Shown here in pieces: positions 16,762 to 25,663 of a stretch of 64,000 nt of DNA; the first letter of the stretch is position 1; the number at the start of each line of letters is the position of its first letter. The translations under genes were made by a program, and so were the position numbers. Location of the stretch: assembly GCF_016031615.1 (NCBI RefSeq), contig NZ_JACYXC010000001.1, positions 3,348,001 to 3,412,000 of the forward strand, written 5' to 3'. This DNA comes from Streptomyces pactum. Lineage in GTDB: Bacteria > Actinomycetota > Actinomycetes > Streptomycetales > Streptomycetaceae. The notes below the pieces were generated by a model, which saw nothing but the letters and a program-made list of their open reading frames with translations, made no database searches and was not told the DNA's origin.

Positions 16762-17117
16762 ACGCGGCTCCGGGTGATGGTGATGGACACGTCGTCGAAG
16801 GGCACGGTGATCGGGGCGTCCGGCTTGTGAACCACGACCTCCACCTCGCGCACCGCTTCGTGCTTCAGGCATTGCTCGGCGATGCGCTCGGCCAGCGTCT
16901 CGATCAGGTCGACCGGCTCGCCCTCCACCACGGCCACGACCTCCTCGGCCACCACGCCGTAGTGCACGGTCTTCGTCAGGTCGTCACCGGCCGCCGCCGG
17001 GCGGGAGTCCAGGCCGAGCACCAGGTCGACCACGAAGGTCTGTCCCTCCGCGCGCTCATGCGGGAAAACCCCGTGGTAACCGCGGGCTCTGAGGCCACGC
17101 AGCGCGACTCGATCCAC
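16758..17117 (-). CDS. folB: Dihydroneopterin aldolase
   Basis: Cleaves 7,8-dihydroneopterin to 6-hydroxymethyl-dihydropterin and glycolaldehyde. The 119-aa product shows VALRGLRARGYHGVFPHERAEGQTFVVDLVL with the substrate-binding YHGVFPHE, VHYGVVAEEVVAVVEGEPVDLIETLAERIAEQCL and the C-terminal EVEVVVHKPDAPITVPFDDVSITITR. GTG 17115-17117 is preceded by AGGAG with 8-nt spacing and is chosen over a GTG 9 nt upstream that would sit on top of that site. folK follows with a 4-nt overlap. Confidence 0.96.
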   Translation of the reverse strand: MDRVALRGLRARGYHGVFPHERAEGQTFVVDLVLGLDSRPAAAGDDLTKTVHYGVVAEEVVAVVEGEPVDLIETLAERIAEQCLKHEAVREVEVVVHKPDAPITVPFDDVSITITRSRV

Positions 17118-17280
17118 CTGAATCACTCCTGCTGTTCGTCGGTGCGGCGGTGTGCGCACCGGTGGGGCGGCGGCACCCGTTCCCCGGTGCGGGGCGGGGG
17201 TGACCCCGGTTCGAATCTACCTGCGAGTGTCCGGAGCACCCGCGTACGGGCCCGGAGCGGGCGCATCACACCGGACGGCA

Positions 17281-17296
17281 GCTCTCCCGGGAGAGC
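17281..17296. promoter_or_regulatory. Perfect 16-bp palindrome upstream of folB
   Basis: GCTCTCCCGGGAGAGC reads the same on both strands, 164 bp upstream of folB in a 545-bp gap (17118-17662) that otherwise holds no supported gene. The gap also has CACCGACGGGAC repeats around 17440-17490 and CCACCCGGCC-like repeats around 17570-17665. The palindrome could be an operator or part of a terminator for the gene at 17663. Confidence 0.4.
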
Positions 17297-17662
17297 CTGC
17301 CCCGGGTCCCGTGCCTCACTCCTTACCCGTCCCGCCCGCGACTCGAACGAGTGGACGGCCCCCATTGTGCTGACACCGCCGTGGCGGCCGGGCGACGGCT
17401 CCGCGACGGTCCCGGGAACGGTCCCGCAACGGACCGCGACACCGACGGGACCACGGCACCGACGGGACCACGACACCGACGGGACGGGACCCGGGACGGA
17501 ACGGGACCGGAGGGACAGGGGTGCGGGCACGTGGACGGGCCCGGACGGGCCCCCGGGCGAGCCCGTCACGGCCACCACCCGGCCCAGCCTGCATCGGCCG
17601 GGGTCACCGCCCGCCCAGCCGTCACCCGGCCGGGGCCACCGCCGGCCCGGCCGCCACCCGGC

Positions 17663-18115
17663 TCAGTCGCCGCCGGGTTCGGTCGGCTCCTCGGCGTCCT
17701 CCTCGGCCAGGACCGGGGAGCCGTGGTGGGACCACAGCCGCCAGCCGGCCGGGGTCCGGCGGAACACGTTGGTGGCCACCACCAGCTGGCCGATGAGCGG
17801 CCCCAGCTGCCCCTCCTCCTCGGCCGGCGCGCCGCTGAGGATGTTCTCGGTGCAGGTCACCAGCGCGGTGTCGCCCGCCACCGCCACCTCGACGTCCGTC
17901 AGGAAGAACTGGATGTAGTCGGTGTTCGCCATAATCAGGGCGTACGAGCGGAGCACCTCGCCGCGTCCGCGCAGCACCGGCCAGCCGGGGTGCACGCAGC
18001 TGATGTCGCCGTCCAGCCAGAGGCGTTCCAGGGCCTCCTGGTCGCCCCGCTCCAGCGCCTCGTACAGGGCGGTGTTCGCCAGCTCCACCTGCTCGGCGTC
18101 GGTCGGCGGAGTCAC
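17663..18115 (-). CDS. Nuclear transport factor 2 / SnoaL-like protein
   Basis: A 150-aa cone-shaped alpha+beta barrel protein of the NTF2-like superfamily. The N-terminal helix EQVELANTALYEALERGDQEALERLWLDGDISCVHPGWPVLRGRGEVLRSYALIM and the strand series VEVAVAGDTALVTCTENIL and LVVATNVFRRTPAGWRLWSHHGSPVL are typical of the SnoaL-like/DUF3225 type. There is no catalytic assignment. GTG 18113-18115 overlaps the folP stop by 4 nt, so it is co-translated with folate genes. This adjacency is common in Streptomyces, but any role in folate metabolism is only inferred. Confidence 0.9.
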   Translation of the reverse strand: MTPPTDAEQVELANTALYEALERGDQEALERLWLDGDISCVHPGWPVLRGRGEVLRSYALIMANTDYIQFFLTDVEVAVAGDTALVTCTENILSGAPAEEEGQLGPLIGQLVVATNVFRRTPAGWRLWSHHGSPVLAEEDAEEPTEPGGD

Positions 18116-18972
18116 ACCGCTCCCTCGACGGCCCGCACGACGCGCACCGCGTCCGCGCTGGCCCGTACCTCGTGCACCCGCACCGCCCAGGCCCCTTCCC
18201 GGGCCGCCAGGGCGGTGACCGCCGCGGTGGCCGCGTCCCGCTCCCGGGCGGGCGGCGGGCTGCCCCCCGGCCCGGCGAGCACCCGGCCCAGGAACCGCTT
18301 CCGGGAAGCGGCGACCAGCACCGGGCGGTCCAGCGCCCGCAGCTCGGCCAGATGGGCGACGAGGGCCAGGTCGTGCTCGGCGTCCTTGGCGAACCCCAGC
18401 CCCGGGTCCACCACGATCGCCTCCGGGGCGATGCCGCCGTCCACCGCCCGGTCCAGGCTCTCCCGCAGCTCGGCGACCACCTCGGCGACCACGTCCCGGT
18501 AGACCGCCCGCCTGACCATGTCGATCGACTGGCCGCGCCAGTGCATCACCACGAACGGCACCCCGGCCGCGGCCACCACCGGCACCATCGCCGGGTCCGC
18601 GCGTCCGCCGCTGACGTCGTTGACCAGCGCCGCACCAGCCGTCACCGCCTGCTCGGCGACCGAGGCGCGCATGGTGTCCACGCTCACCACGGCACCGGCG
18701 GCGGCCAGTTCACGCACCACCGGGACCACCCGGCGCAGCTCCTCGGCCTCGTCCACCCGGGAGGCGCCGGGCCGGGTGGACTCGCCGCCGACGTCGATCA
18801 GGTCGGCGCCCGCGGCGATCAGATCCAGACCGTGCTTGACGGCCAGCTCGGTGTCGAACCACTGGCCGCCGTCGGAGAACGAATCGGGCGTGACGTTCAC
18901 CACGCCCATGACCGCGCACCGGTCCCATCGCGGCAGGCCGACCGGGCCGTCGGGGCGTCGCAACGTACTCAT
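18112..18972 (-). CDS. folP: Dihydropteroate synthase
   Basis: Joins 6-hydroxymethyl-dihydropterin pyrophosphate to p-aminobenzoate, the target step of sulfonamides. The 286-aa TIM-barrel enzyme shows VMGVVNVTPDSFSDGG (signature 1), GADLIDVGGESTRPGA (signature 2), NDVSGG, VVMHWRG, VVDPGLGFAKDAEHDLALVAHLAEL and VAASRKRFLG, with the terminal VRVHEV. All substrate-contacting motifs are intact, so it is expected to be active. ATG 18972 has a TAGGCT hexamer 7 nt upstream and no Shine-Dalgarno, suggesting a leaderless transcript. Its stop overlaps the NTF2-like gene. Confidence 0.97.
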   Translation of the reverse strand: MSTLRRPDGPVGLPRWDRCAVMGVVNVTPDSFSDGGQWFDTELAVKHGLDLIAAGADLIDVGGESTRPGASRVDEAEELRRVVPVVRELAAAGAVVSVDTMRASVAEQAVTAGAALVNDVSGGRADPAMVPVVAAAGVPFVVMHWRGQSIDMVRRAVYRDVVAEVVAELRESLDRAVDGGIAPEAIVVDPGLGFAKDAEHDLALVAHLAELRALDRPVLVAASRKRFLGRVLAGPGGSPPPARERDAATAAVTALAAREGAWAVRVHEVRASADAVRVVRAVEGAV

Positions 18973-18979
18973 GGTGCTA

Positions 18980-18985
18980 AGCCTA
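18980..18985 (-). promoter_or_regulatory. -10 hexamer for leaderless folP mRNA
   Basis: TAGGCT on the minus strand ends 7 nt before the folP ATG, with no ribosome binding site between. This gives folP a promoter separate from the upstream DUF2156 gene. Confidence 0.5.
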
Positions 18986-19079
18986 GGCGGTGGCGCGCCG
19001 CCCACCCGCCGGACCGCCGCGGCGCGCCCGGGCCGTCCCGGGGCCCCGGCGGCGGGCCGCCTCCCCGGTCCGGACCAGG

Positions 19080-20963
19080 TCAGACGCCCACCCGCTCGCG
19101 TACCGGGGCGGTGCCCCGCCGGCCGCCCGGCCGGACCGCCACCCGCGGCGGCCGCTCCCCGGGGCCCGGCCCGGACGGGCGGCGGCGCGGCAGCCGGGGC
19201 AGCCGGGGCAGCGCCAGGGAGACGAAGCCCTCGGCCTGCATCGCGGCGAAGCCGATCCGCGGCAGGTCCCGGGTGTGCCGGAAGACCACGAAGCGCGGCT
19301 CCCAGCGTGGCTGGAACTTGGCGTTGAACTTGTACAGGGACTCGATCTGGAACCAGCGGGAGAGGAAGACCAGCAGTCCGCGCCAGCCGCGCAGCACCGG
19401 GCCGGCGCCCAGCCGCTCGCCGCGGGCCAGCGCCGAACGGAACATCGCGAAGTTCAGCGACACCCGCGCCACCCCCAGGTCCCGCTCCCGCGCCGCCTCC
19501 AGGGTGGCGACGATCAGCAGCTCGTTCATGCCGGGGTCGGCGGCGCGGTCGCGGCGCATCAGCTCCAGCGAGATCCCGTCCGTCCCCCAGGGCACGAAGT
19601 GCTGCATCGCCCGCAGGTCGCCGAACGGGCCGGCCGGCTCGCCCTCCGCGGGGTCCCGGTGCGCGGTGGCGATCACCGCGTCGCCGTCCTTGTCCGCGTC
19701 GATCCGGCCCAGCGCCATGGAAAAGCCCCGCTCGGTCTCGGTGTCCCGCCAGGCGGCGGCCGCCCGCCGGACGCGGTCCAGCTCCGCCGGGTCCAGGTCG
19801 CGGACCCGGCACACCCGGGTCCGGTAGCCGTTGCGCTCGATCCGCTTCACCATCTGCCGCACGTTGCGCATCGCCCGCCCGGAGAGCGTGAAGCCGGCCA
19901 CCTCCACCACCGCCTCGTCGCCCAGCTCCAGCGCGTCCAGGCCGGTCTCCCGGGTCCACACCTGGCCGCCGGTCTCGCTGCACCCCATCACCGCCGGGGT
20001 CCAGGAGTGCCGGCGGGCCTCCGCCATGAACCGTTCGATCGCCCCCGGCCACGCCTCCACGTCGCCGATCGGGTCGCCGCTGGCGAGCATCACCCCGGAG
20101 ACCACCCGGTAGCAGACGGCGGCCTTGCCGCTGGGCGAGAAGACCACGCTCTTGTCGTCGCGGAGCGCGAAGTAGCCCAGCGAGTCCCGGCCGCCGTGGG
20201 CGGCGAGCAGCGCCCGCAGCCGGCTCTCGTCCTCGGCGGTGAGCCGGGCCGCCGGACAGGCCGGGCGGAAGGCGAGGTAGGCGGTGCTGACGACGGTGAG
20301 CAGCCCCAGGGCGCCCAGCGAGTAGGCGACGGTGTAGTCGTCGCCGTGGGTGTAGCGCAGCGGCCCCTCGAAGCCGACCAGCCCCTGCACCACGTGGAGC
20401 AGCTGGTCCCGCACCGGGGGGCTGCCCACCAGGGTGCCGGGGCGGGCGGCGACGATCAGCCAGCCCAGGCCCACCGAGACCCCGCCGAGCACCACGAAGT
20501 TCACCAGCGCCCACCGGCGCCCGCGCGGGTCGGGCAGGGCGGAGAACTCCCGGCGGTGCCGCAGCAGCACCCCCAGCAGCGCCAGCGACAGCAGGGCTCC
20601 GCAGGCCGAGTGCCGGTACAGCAGCTGGCCGGCGACCGCGACCGGCAGCAGCCCCACCGCCGCCACCCAGGCGCGGCGCTTCCGGCGCTTCAGCCCGTGC
20701 GCCAGCATCAGCAGCAGCAGGCCGACGACGACCGACGCGGCGGCCGCCAGCGGGCTCACCGCGCCGGGCAGCACCTCGGCCAGGGCGTGCATCCGGCTGT
20801 GCCGCAGCCGCGGGAAGACGCCGGACGCCAGGTTCAGCAGGCCGATGAGGGTGCAGGCGGTGCCCACCCGGGCGGGGACGGACTCCGGGCGCGGTCCGCG
20901 CAGGAAGCGTCGCAGCCGCGCGGGAACCGCCCCGGACTCCGTGCCCTCTTGCTGGTCAGACAT
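19080..20963 (-). CDS. DUF2156 aminoacyl-lipid synthase (MprF/LysX C-domain type)
   Basis: Membrane enzyme of 627 aa predicted to transfer an amino acid from aminoacyl-tRNA to phosphatidylglycerol or a related lipid. The N-terminal half (about 30-255) has six or so hydrophobic segments. The C-terminal half is the DUF2156 double-GNAT-like domain, with LGYFALRDDKSVVFSPSGKAAVCYRVVSGVMLASGDPIGD, GRAMRNVRQMVKRIERNGY, MNELLIVATLEAARERDLGVARVSLNFAMFRSAL and LYKFNAKFQPRWEPRFVVFRH. The amino acid used (Lys, Ala or Arg) cannot be told. The Arg/Pro-rich tail is likely dispensable. ATG 20963 starts MSDQQEG. It is divergent from a membrane esterase gene 146 bp away, and folP lies 107 bp downstream. Confidence 0.9.
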   Translation of the reverse strand: MSDQQEGTESGAVPARLRRFLRGPRPESVPARVGTACTLIGLLNLASGVFPRLRHSRMHALAEVLPGAVSPLAAAASVVVGLLLLMLAHGLKRRKRRAWVAAVGLLPVAVAGQLLYRHSACGALLSLALLGVLLRHRREFSALPDPRGRRWALVNFVVLGGVSVGLGWLIVAARPGTLVGSPPVRDQLLHVVQGLVGFEGPLRYTHGDDYTVAYSLGALGLLTVVSTAYLAFRPACPAARLTAEDESRLRALLAAHGGRDSLGYFALRDDKSVVFSPSGKAAVCYRVVSGVMLASGDPIGDVEAWPGAIERFMAEARRHSWTPAVMGCSETGGQVWTRETGLDALELGDEAVVEVAGFTLSGRAMRNVRQMVKRIERNGYRTRVCRVRDLDPAELDRVRRAAAAWRDTETERGFSMALGRIDADKDGDAVIATAHRDPAEGEPAGPFGDLRAMQHFVPWGTDGISLELMRRDRAADPGMNELLIVATLEAARERDLGVARVSLNFAMFRSALARGERLGAGPVLRGWRGLLVFLSRWFQIESLYKFNAKFQPRWEPRFVVFRHTRDLPRIGFAAMQAEGFVSLALPRLPRLPRRRPSGPGPGERPPRVAVRPGGRRGTAPVRERVGV

Positions 20964-21109
20964 GTGCTTTCCCGTCGCCCTGTCGTGAGGGGCCGCGCAG
21001 GGTGGCGCGGACCCGGACAAATCTGCGCTTTCCAAGACGGCGTACGAGGGTTTGGGGTTCCATCGCGCGGCTCGGCGGACGACCGGCGCGCCCGGCAGAA
21101 GGTTTTGTG

Positions 21110-22252
21110 ATGGGTCTCACCGGCACCAGGACCGTGCTGCTCGCCGCCGTCGTGGCGGTGCTGCTGTTCGCCGCGACCGTGTGGCTGTGGCCGAGGCTGG
21201 CCGGCCGCGGGGTGCCGCGGGTGCTGGCCCGCATCGGCGCCCTGCTCCTGGTGCAGGCCTCGCTCTTCGCGGCGGTGGGCCTCTACGCCAACCAGTCCTT
21301 CGGCTTCTACGGCTCCTGGGCGGACCTGTTCGGCACCGAGGACCGGCCCGGGGTGGTGGTGGACCACGACACCCCGGCGGCGAAGCGGGTGCGGCTGGTG
21401 GAGACCCGCCGGGTGAACGTGCCCGGCAGCGGGGCCGCCACCGCCTCCGGCCGGATCGAGAAGGTCGAGATCCAGGGCGCGGCGTCCCGGATCGCCTCGA
21501 CCGCGTACGTCTACCTGCCGCCGGAGTACTTCCGGTCCGGGCACCGGCGCGAGTTCCCCGCCGCGCTGGTGCTGACCGGCTACCCGGGCACCACCGAGGC
21601 GCTGATCAACGGGCTGAAGTACCCGCAGACCGCGCACCGGCTGGTGAAGGAGGGGAAGATGCCGCCGATGGTCCTGGTGATGATGCGGCCCACGGTCGTC
21701 CCGCCCCGGGACACCGAGTGCGTGGACGTGCCCGACGGGCCGCGGACCGAGACGTACTTCACCCGGGACGTGCCCGCGGCGGTGAGCGCCTACTACCGGG
21801 TCGGCGACGGGGCCCGGAACTGGGCCGTGATGGGCAACTCCACCGGCGGCTACTGCGCGCTGAAGATGACCATGCGGCATCCGGAGTCGTTCTCGGTGGG
21901 CGTCGCGCTGTCCCCGTCGTACGAGGCGCCGATCGACGCGACCACCGGTGACCTGTTCGGCGGCAGCAAGCGGCTGCGGCGGGAGAACGACATGATGTGG
22001 CGGCTGGACCACGAGCCGGCCCCGCCGGTGTCCCTGCTGGTCACCAGCAGCGAGAAGGGCGAGCACAACTACCGGGACACGGTGCGGTTCATCGACAAGG
22101 TCAAGCGGCTGAACGCCCGGGGCGAGCCGACCCGGATCTCCTCGATGATCCTGCCCAGCGGCGGGCACAACTTCAACACCTGGAAGCGGCAGATCCCCGG
22201 CTGCCTGGAGTGGCTGGGCAACCGCCTCGCCGCCCCCGACCGGCGGCACTGA
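21110..22252 (+). CDS. Membrane-anchored esterase (PF00756 type)
   Basis: An alpha/beta-hydrolase of the esterase-D/mycolyltransferase-like family, 380 aa. Two N-terminal hydrophobic segments (about 6-27 and 38-57) suggest an extracytoplasmic catalytic domain. Domain landmarks are TAYVYLPPEYF, FPAALVLTGYPGTTEALINGL, the nucleophile elbow AVMGNSTGGYCALKM (Ser in GNSTGG) and the C-terminal GGHNFNTWKRQIPGCLEWL with the likely catalytic His. The acidic residue is less certain. ATG 21110 has AGAAGG with about 8-nt spacing; a GTG at 21002 would start inside the neighbour's promoter region. The divergent pairing with a DUF2156 lipid aminoacyltransferase suggests it may hydrolyse aminoacylated lipids (inference). 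Confidence 0.88.
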   Translation: MGLTGTRTVLLAAVVAVLLFAATVWLWPRLAGRGVPRVLARIGALLLVQASLFAAVGLYANQSFGFYGSWADLFGTEDRPGVVVDHDTPAAKRVRLVETRRVNVPGSGAATASGRIEKVEIQGAASRIASTAYVYLPPEYFRSGHRREFPAALVLTGYPGTTEALINGLKYPQTAHRLVKEGKMPPMVLVMMRPTVVPPRDTECVDVPDGPRTETYFTRDVPAAVSAYYRVGDGARNWAVMGNSTGGYCALKMTMRHPESFSVGVALSPSYEAPIDATTGDLFGGSKRLRRENDMMWRLDHEPAPPVSLLVTSSEKGEHNYRDTVRFIDKVKRLNARGEPTRISSMILPSGGHNFNTWKRQIPGCLEWLGNRLAAPDRRH

Positions 22253-22422
22253 CCCGGCCGCCTTGACCCGCCCCGCCGCACGCCGTCCCGGCGGGCCGGA
22301 CATCAGGACCGCACGGCCCGCGGCACGAGCGTGGCCGTACGACCGGCAGGCGGCGGACACGACCGGGACCGGGAGCGCACGGCGGCGCGGCCGCCTGCCC
22401 CGCGGCTCAGCGGCTCAGCGGC

Positions 22423-23028
22423 TCAGCGGCCGAGGATCAGGCTCATCGCCTCGGAGCGCGAGGCCGGGTCGCGGAGCTGGCCGCGGACCGCGGAGGTGAT
22501 GGTCTTGGCACCCGGCTTCCGTATGCCGCGCATCGACATGCACATGTGCTCGCACTCGATGACCACGATCACCCCGCGCGGCTCCAGGATGCGCACCAGC
22601 GACTCGGCGATCTGGGTGGTCAGCCGCTCCTGGACCTGGGGGCGGCGGGCGTAGACGTCCACCAGCCGGGCGAGCTTGGACAGCCCGGTGATCTTGCCGT
22701 CGTGGGACGGGATGTACCCGACGTGGGCCACCCCGCGGAACGGCACCAGGTGGTGCTCGCAGGTGGAGTACACCTCGATGTCCCTGACCAGCACCATCTC
22801 GTCGTGGCCCAGGTCGAACGTGGTGGTGAGGACGTCCTCCGGCTCCTGCCACAGGCCGGCGAAGATCTCCTTGTAGGCGCGCGCCACCCGGGCCGGCGTC
22901 TCCCGCAGACCTTCCCGGTCCGGGTTCTCCCCGACAGCCAGCAGCAGCTCCCGGATCGCGGACTCGGCCCGCTTCTCGTCGAACACGCCGATGGGCTCCG
23001 AGCCGTCCAGCGTCACCGGGTCGGTCAT
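22423..23028 (-). CDS. folE: GTP cyclohydrolase I
   Basis: Opens GTP to dihydroneopterin triphosphate, the first step of folate synthesis. The 201-aa protein shows the whole active-site set: [21 protein letters not shown] (zinc ligands Cys/His and GTP-binding residues), [29 protein letters not shown] and [28 protein letters not shown], where the second zinc Cys lies. Length is normal for the family. It lies downstream of ftsH on the same strand, separated by a strong hairpin, and is convergent with the esterase gene. Together with folP, folB and folK this makes nearly the whole dihydropteroate branch local. Confidence 0.97.
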   Translation of the reverse strand: MTDPVTLDGSEPIGVFDEKRAESAIRELLLAVGENPDREGLRETPARVARAYKEIFAGLWQEPEDVLTTTFDLGHDEMVLVRDIEVYSTCEHHLVPFRGVAHVGYIPSHDGKITGLSKLARLVDVYARRPQVQERLTTQIAESLVRILEPRGVIVVIECEHMCMSMRGIRKPGAKTITSAVRGQLRDPASRSEAMSLILGR

Positions 23029-23145
23029 GGAAGTGCCTCGTTCCTCGCGCCTACACGTGCGGAATGCCGCACCACCAGGCTAGAACCTGGCCGGTACGGC
23101 ATTCATTCCGGGGCGGCAACGGGGCCCCGGGCCCTGCTGGGCGGC

Positions 23146-23183
23146 GGGGGCGGTACCCGGGACCCGGCCCGGGCACCGCCCCC
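23146..23183 (-). terminator. Strong hairpin between ftsH and folE
   Basis: GGGGGCGGTACCCGGG (23146-23161) pairs with CCCGGGCACCGCCCCC (23168-23183), a 16-bp stem with one internal mismatch and a 6-nt loop, directly after the ftsH stop. Confidence 0.65.
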
Positions 23184-23188
23184 GGCGG

Positions 23189-25264
23189 TCAGCTCTCGGT
23201 GCCCGGCTCCTCCGGCCGGTCCGCCCCGGCGGAGGGGGCGTCGGCCGGAGCGGCATCGGCGGGGCCGGTGCTCGCGTCGCCGGTCGTGGAGGTGGTCAGA
23301 CCGGTCGCCGTCTGCACGCCGTTGGCCAGCGCCAGCTCCTTCGGCGAGGACACCGGCGGCCGGGTCGAGGGGGTGCGCCGCGAGGAGCCGGTCCACGCCG
23401 GGCGGGCCGGGCGCTTGACGACGGGGGCGAAGATCTCGGCGATCTCCTCCTTGCCCAGCGTCTCCTTCTCCAGCAGCGCCAGGACCAGGTTGTCCAGCAC
23501 GTCCCGGTTCTCGACCAGGATCTCCCACGCCTCGTTGTGCGCGTTCTCGATGAGCTTCTTGACCTCTTCGTCCACCAGCGCGGCGACCTCCTCGGAGTAG
23601 TCGCGCTGGTGAGCCATCTCACGGCCCAGGAACGGCTCGGAGTTGTCGGAGCCGAACTTGATCGCGCCGAGCCGCTCGGTCATGCCGTACTGGGTGACCA
23701 TGGCGCGGGCGGTCGCGGTCGCCTTCTCGATGTCGTTGGAGGCACCGGTGGTCGGGTCGTGGAAGACGAGTTCCTCCGCCGCCCGGCCGCCCATCATGTA
23801 GGCGAGCTGGTCGAGCATCTCGTTGCGGGTGGTGGAGTACTTGTCCTCGTCCGGCAGGACCATGGTGTACCCCAGGGCCCGGCCGCGGGAGAGGATCGTC
23901 ACCTTGTGCACCGGGTCGCTGTTCGGCGAGGCCGCCGCGACCAGGGCGTGACCGCCCTCGTGGTACGCGGTGATCTTCTTCTCCTTCTCGCTCATGATCC
24001 GGGTCCGCTTCTGCGGTCCGGCCACGACGCGGTCGATCGCCTCGTCCAGGAAGTGGTTGTCGATCAGCTTCTTGTCGCTCCGCGCGGTCAGCAGCGCGGC
24101 CTCGTTCAGCACGTTCGACAGGTCGGCGCCGGTGAACCCGGGGGTCCGCCGGGCGACGGCCGACAGGTCCACGTCCGGGGCGACCGGCTTGCCCTTCTGG
24201 TGCACCTTGAGGATCTCCAGGCGGCCCTGCATGTCGGGCCGGTCCACGGCGATCTGCCGGTCGAAGCGGCCCGGCCGCAGCAGCGCCGGGTCCAGGATGT
24301 CCGGACGGTTGGTGGCGGCGATCAGGATGACGCCGCCCTTGACGTCGAAGCCGTCCATCTCCACGAGCAGCTGGTTCAGGGTCTGCTCGCGCTCGTCGTG
24401 ACCGCCGCCCATGCCGGCGCCGCGGTGACGGCCGACGGCGTCGATCTCGTCCACGAAGACGATGGCCGGGGCGTTCGCCTTGGCCTGCTCGAACAGGTCG
24501 CGGACCCGGGAGGCGCCGACACCGACGAACATCTCCACGAAGTCGGAACCGGAGATCGAGTAGAACGGCACGCCCGCCTCGCCCGCGACGGCCCGCGCGA
24601 GCAGCGTCTTGCCGGTGCCGGGCGGGCCGTACAGCAGCACGCCCTTGGGGATCTTGGCGCCGACGGCCTGGAACTTCGCCGGCTCCTGGAGGAACTCCTT
24701 GATCTCCTGGAGCTCCTCGACGGCCTCGTCGGCGCCCGCCACGTCGGCGAACGTGGTCTTCGGGGTGTCCTTGCTGATGAGCTTCGCCTTGGACTTCCCG
24801 AAGTTCATCACCCGGGAGCCGCCGCCCTGCATCTGGTTCATCAGGAACAGGAAGACGACCACGATCAGCACGAAGGGCAGCAGCGACAGCAGAATGCCGA
24901 CGAACGGGTTCTGCTTCGACGTCGTGACGTTGTACCCGTCCGTGATGCCACCGGGCTTCTCGGAGTTGGCCTGGAGGATCTTCGCGACGTCCCAGCCCTG
25001 GTCACCGATGTAGGTGGCCTGGAGCTTGTCGCTGCCGGAGATCTTCTCGGCGTCGTCCTTCAGCTTGATCTTGATCTTGTGATCATCGCCGGTCGTCAGC
25101 TCGGCGGACTTGACCCGGTTCTTGTTGATCGCCTCGACGACCTGGCTGGTGTCCACCGACTTGTAGCCGCCGGACGAGCCGACGACCTGCATCAACACGA
25201 CCACGGCGAGGACGGCCAGCACGATCCACATGACCGGCCCACGGAAGTAGCGCTTCACGTCCAT
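23189..25264 (-). CDS. ftsH: ATP-dependent zinc metalloprotease FtsH
   Basis: Membrane-bound AAA+ protease that degrades misfolded membrane proteins and regulatory substrates; 691 aa. Two membrane segments ([17 protein letters not shown] near residue 11, and [25 protein letters not shown]) flank an extracytoplasmic domain. The AAA module has Walker A GPPGTGKT, Walker [12 protein letters not shown], the pore motif [21 protein letters not shown] and the [23 protein letters not shown]. The zinc site is HEGGH. The C-terminal tail is Pro/Ala/Thr-rich. ATG 25264 gives the standard [14 protein letters not shown] start. GGAGGG lies far upstream but a 7-bp hairpin would bring it to about 7 nt. GTG 25300 is the alternative start. 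Confidence 0.97.
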   Translation of the reverse strand: MDVKRYFRGPVMWIVLAVLAVVVLMQVVGSSGGYKSVDTSQVVEAINKNRVKSAELTTGDDHKIKIKLKDDAEKISGSDKLQATYIGDQGWDVAKILQANSEKPGGITDGYNVTTSKQNPFVGILLSLLPFVLIVVVFLFLMNQMQGGGSRVMNFGKSKAKLISKDTPKTTFADVAGADEAVEELQEIKEFLQEPAKFQAVGAKIPKGVLLYGPPGTGKTLLARAVAGEAGVPFYSISGSDFVEMFVGVGASRVRDLFEQAKANAPAIVFVDEIDAVGRHRGAGMGGGHDEREQTLNQLLVEMDGFDVKGGVILIAATNRPDILDPALLRPGRFDRQIAVDRPDMQGRLEILKVHQKGKPVAPDVDLSAVARRTPGFTGADLSNVLNEAALLTARSDKKLIDNHFLDEAIDRVVAGPQKRTRIMSEKEKKITAYHEGGHALVAAASPNSDPVHKVTILSRGRALGYTMVLPDEDKYSTTRNEMLDQLAYMMGGRAAEELVFHDPTTGASNDIEKATATARAMVTQYGMTERLGAIKFGSDNSEPFLGREMAHQRDYSEEVAALVDEEVKKLIENAHNEAWEILVENRDVLDNLVLALLEKETLGKEEIAEIFAPVVKRPARPAWTGSSRRTPSTRPPVSSPKELALANGVQTATGLTTSTTGDASTGPADAAPADAPSAGADRPEEPGTES

Positions 25265-25269
25265 CCATA

Positions 25270-25287
25270 CGGGGCGGAATCGCCCCG
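25270..25287 (-). promoter_or_regulatory. Hairpin between ftsH Shine-Dalgarno and ATG
   Basis: CGGGGCG (25270-25276) and CGCCCCG (25281-25287) form a 7-bp stem with a GAAT/ATTC loop, directly between the GGAGG at about 25290-25294 and the ATG at 25264. If folded, the effective spacing is about 7 nt; if open, about 25 nt. The structure could tune ftsH translation. Confidence 0.45.
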
Positions 25288-25300
25288 TCCCTCCTGCCAC

Positions 25301-25663
25301 AGTGAGGCACGACAGCCCTTATCGATCTTCACGACGGCTGCCTGTGCGTGCGGTGTCTTACTCGGCCTGAAAAAGACTGACCTTCGGACGGTACCCCAGC
25401 ATTGTCGCTCGACGCCGCCGCGGACGGTCATCCCAACCTCTTTCCTCCCATGCTCCAACGGCGGAAACCCGCTCAGGGTTCCCGCCGCCGGCCGCGGGGA
25501 GGGGAAACCGGCCGTCCCGCGGGCGCCGTACGGAAGCCCGCCCGAGCCCGACGGGGGCGCCGGGCGGACGGACCGCCGCGGGCGGACCCGCGCCCGGGCA
25601 CACCGGGGGTGCCGCACCCCGGCCGCCGCCGGACCGGAGCCCGGCGGACGGGGGCGCCGCCGG
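25301..25663. other. ftsH leader region with an overlapping upstream ORF
   Basis: The 363 bp between hpt and ftsH has no standard gene. On the minus strand an ATG at 25431 with a GAGG site opens a 58-codon frame that ends at 25255, just inside ftsH. Its codon use is unlike genes here (many A/T third positions). The sequence around 25330-25440 is less GC-rich and probably contains the ftsH promoter; a TACCGT -10-like hexamer occurs there but has no convincing -35. Confidence 0.4.

Noticed and set aside
25255..25431. 58-codon frame before ftsH as a conventional gene
   Set aside because: Codon third positions are not G/C-biased and no family is recognised. It is kept only as a possible leader ORF in the findings.
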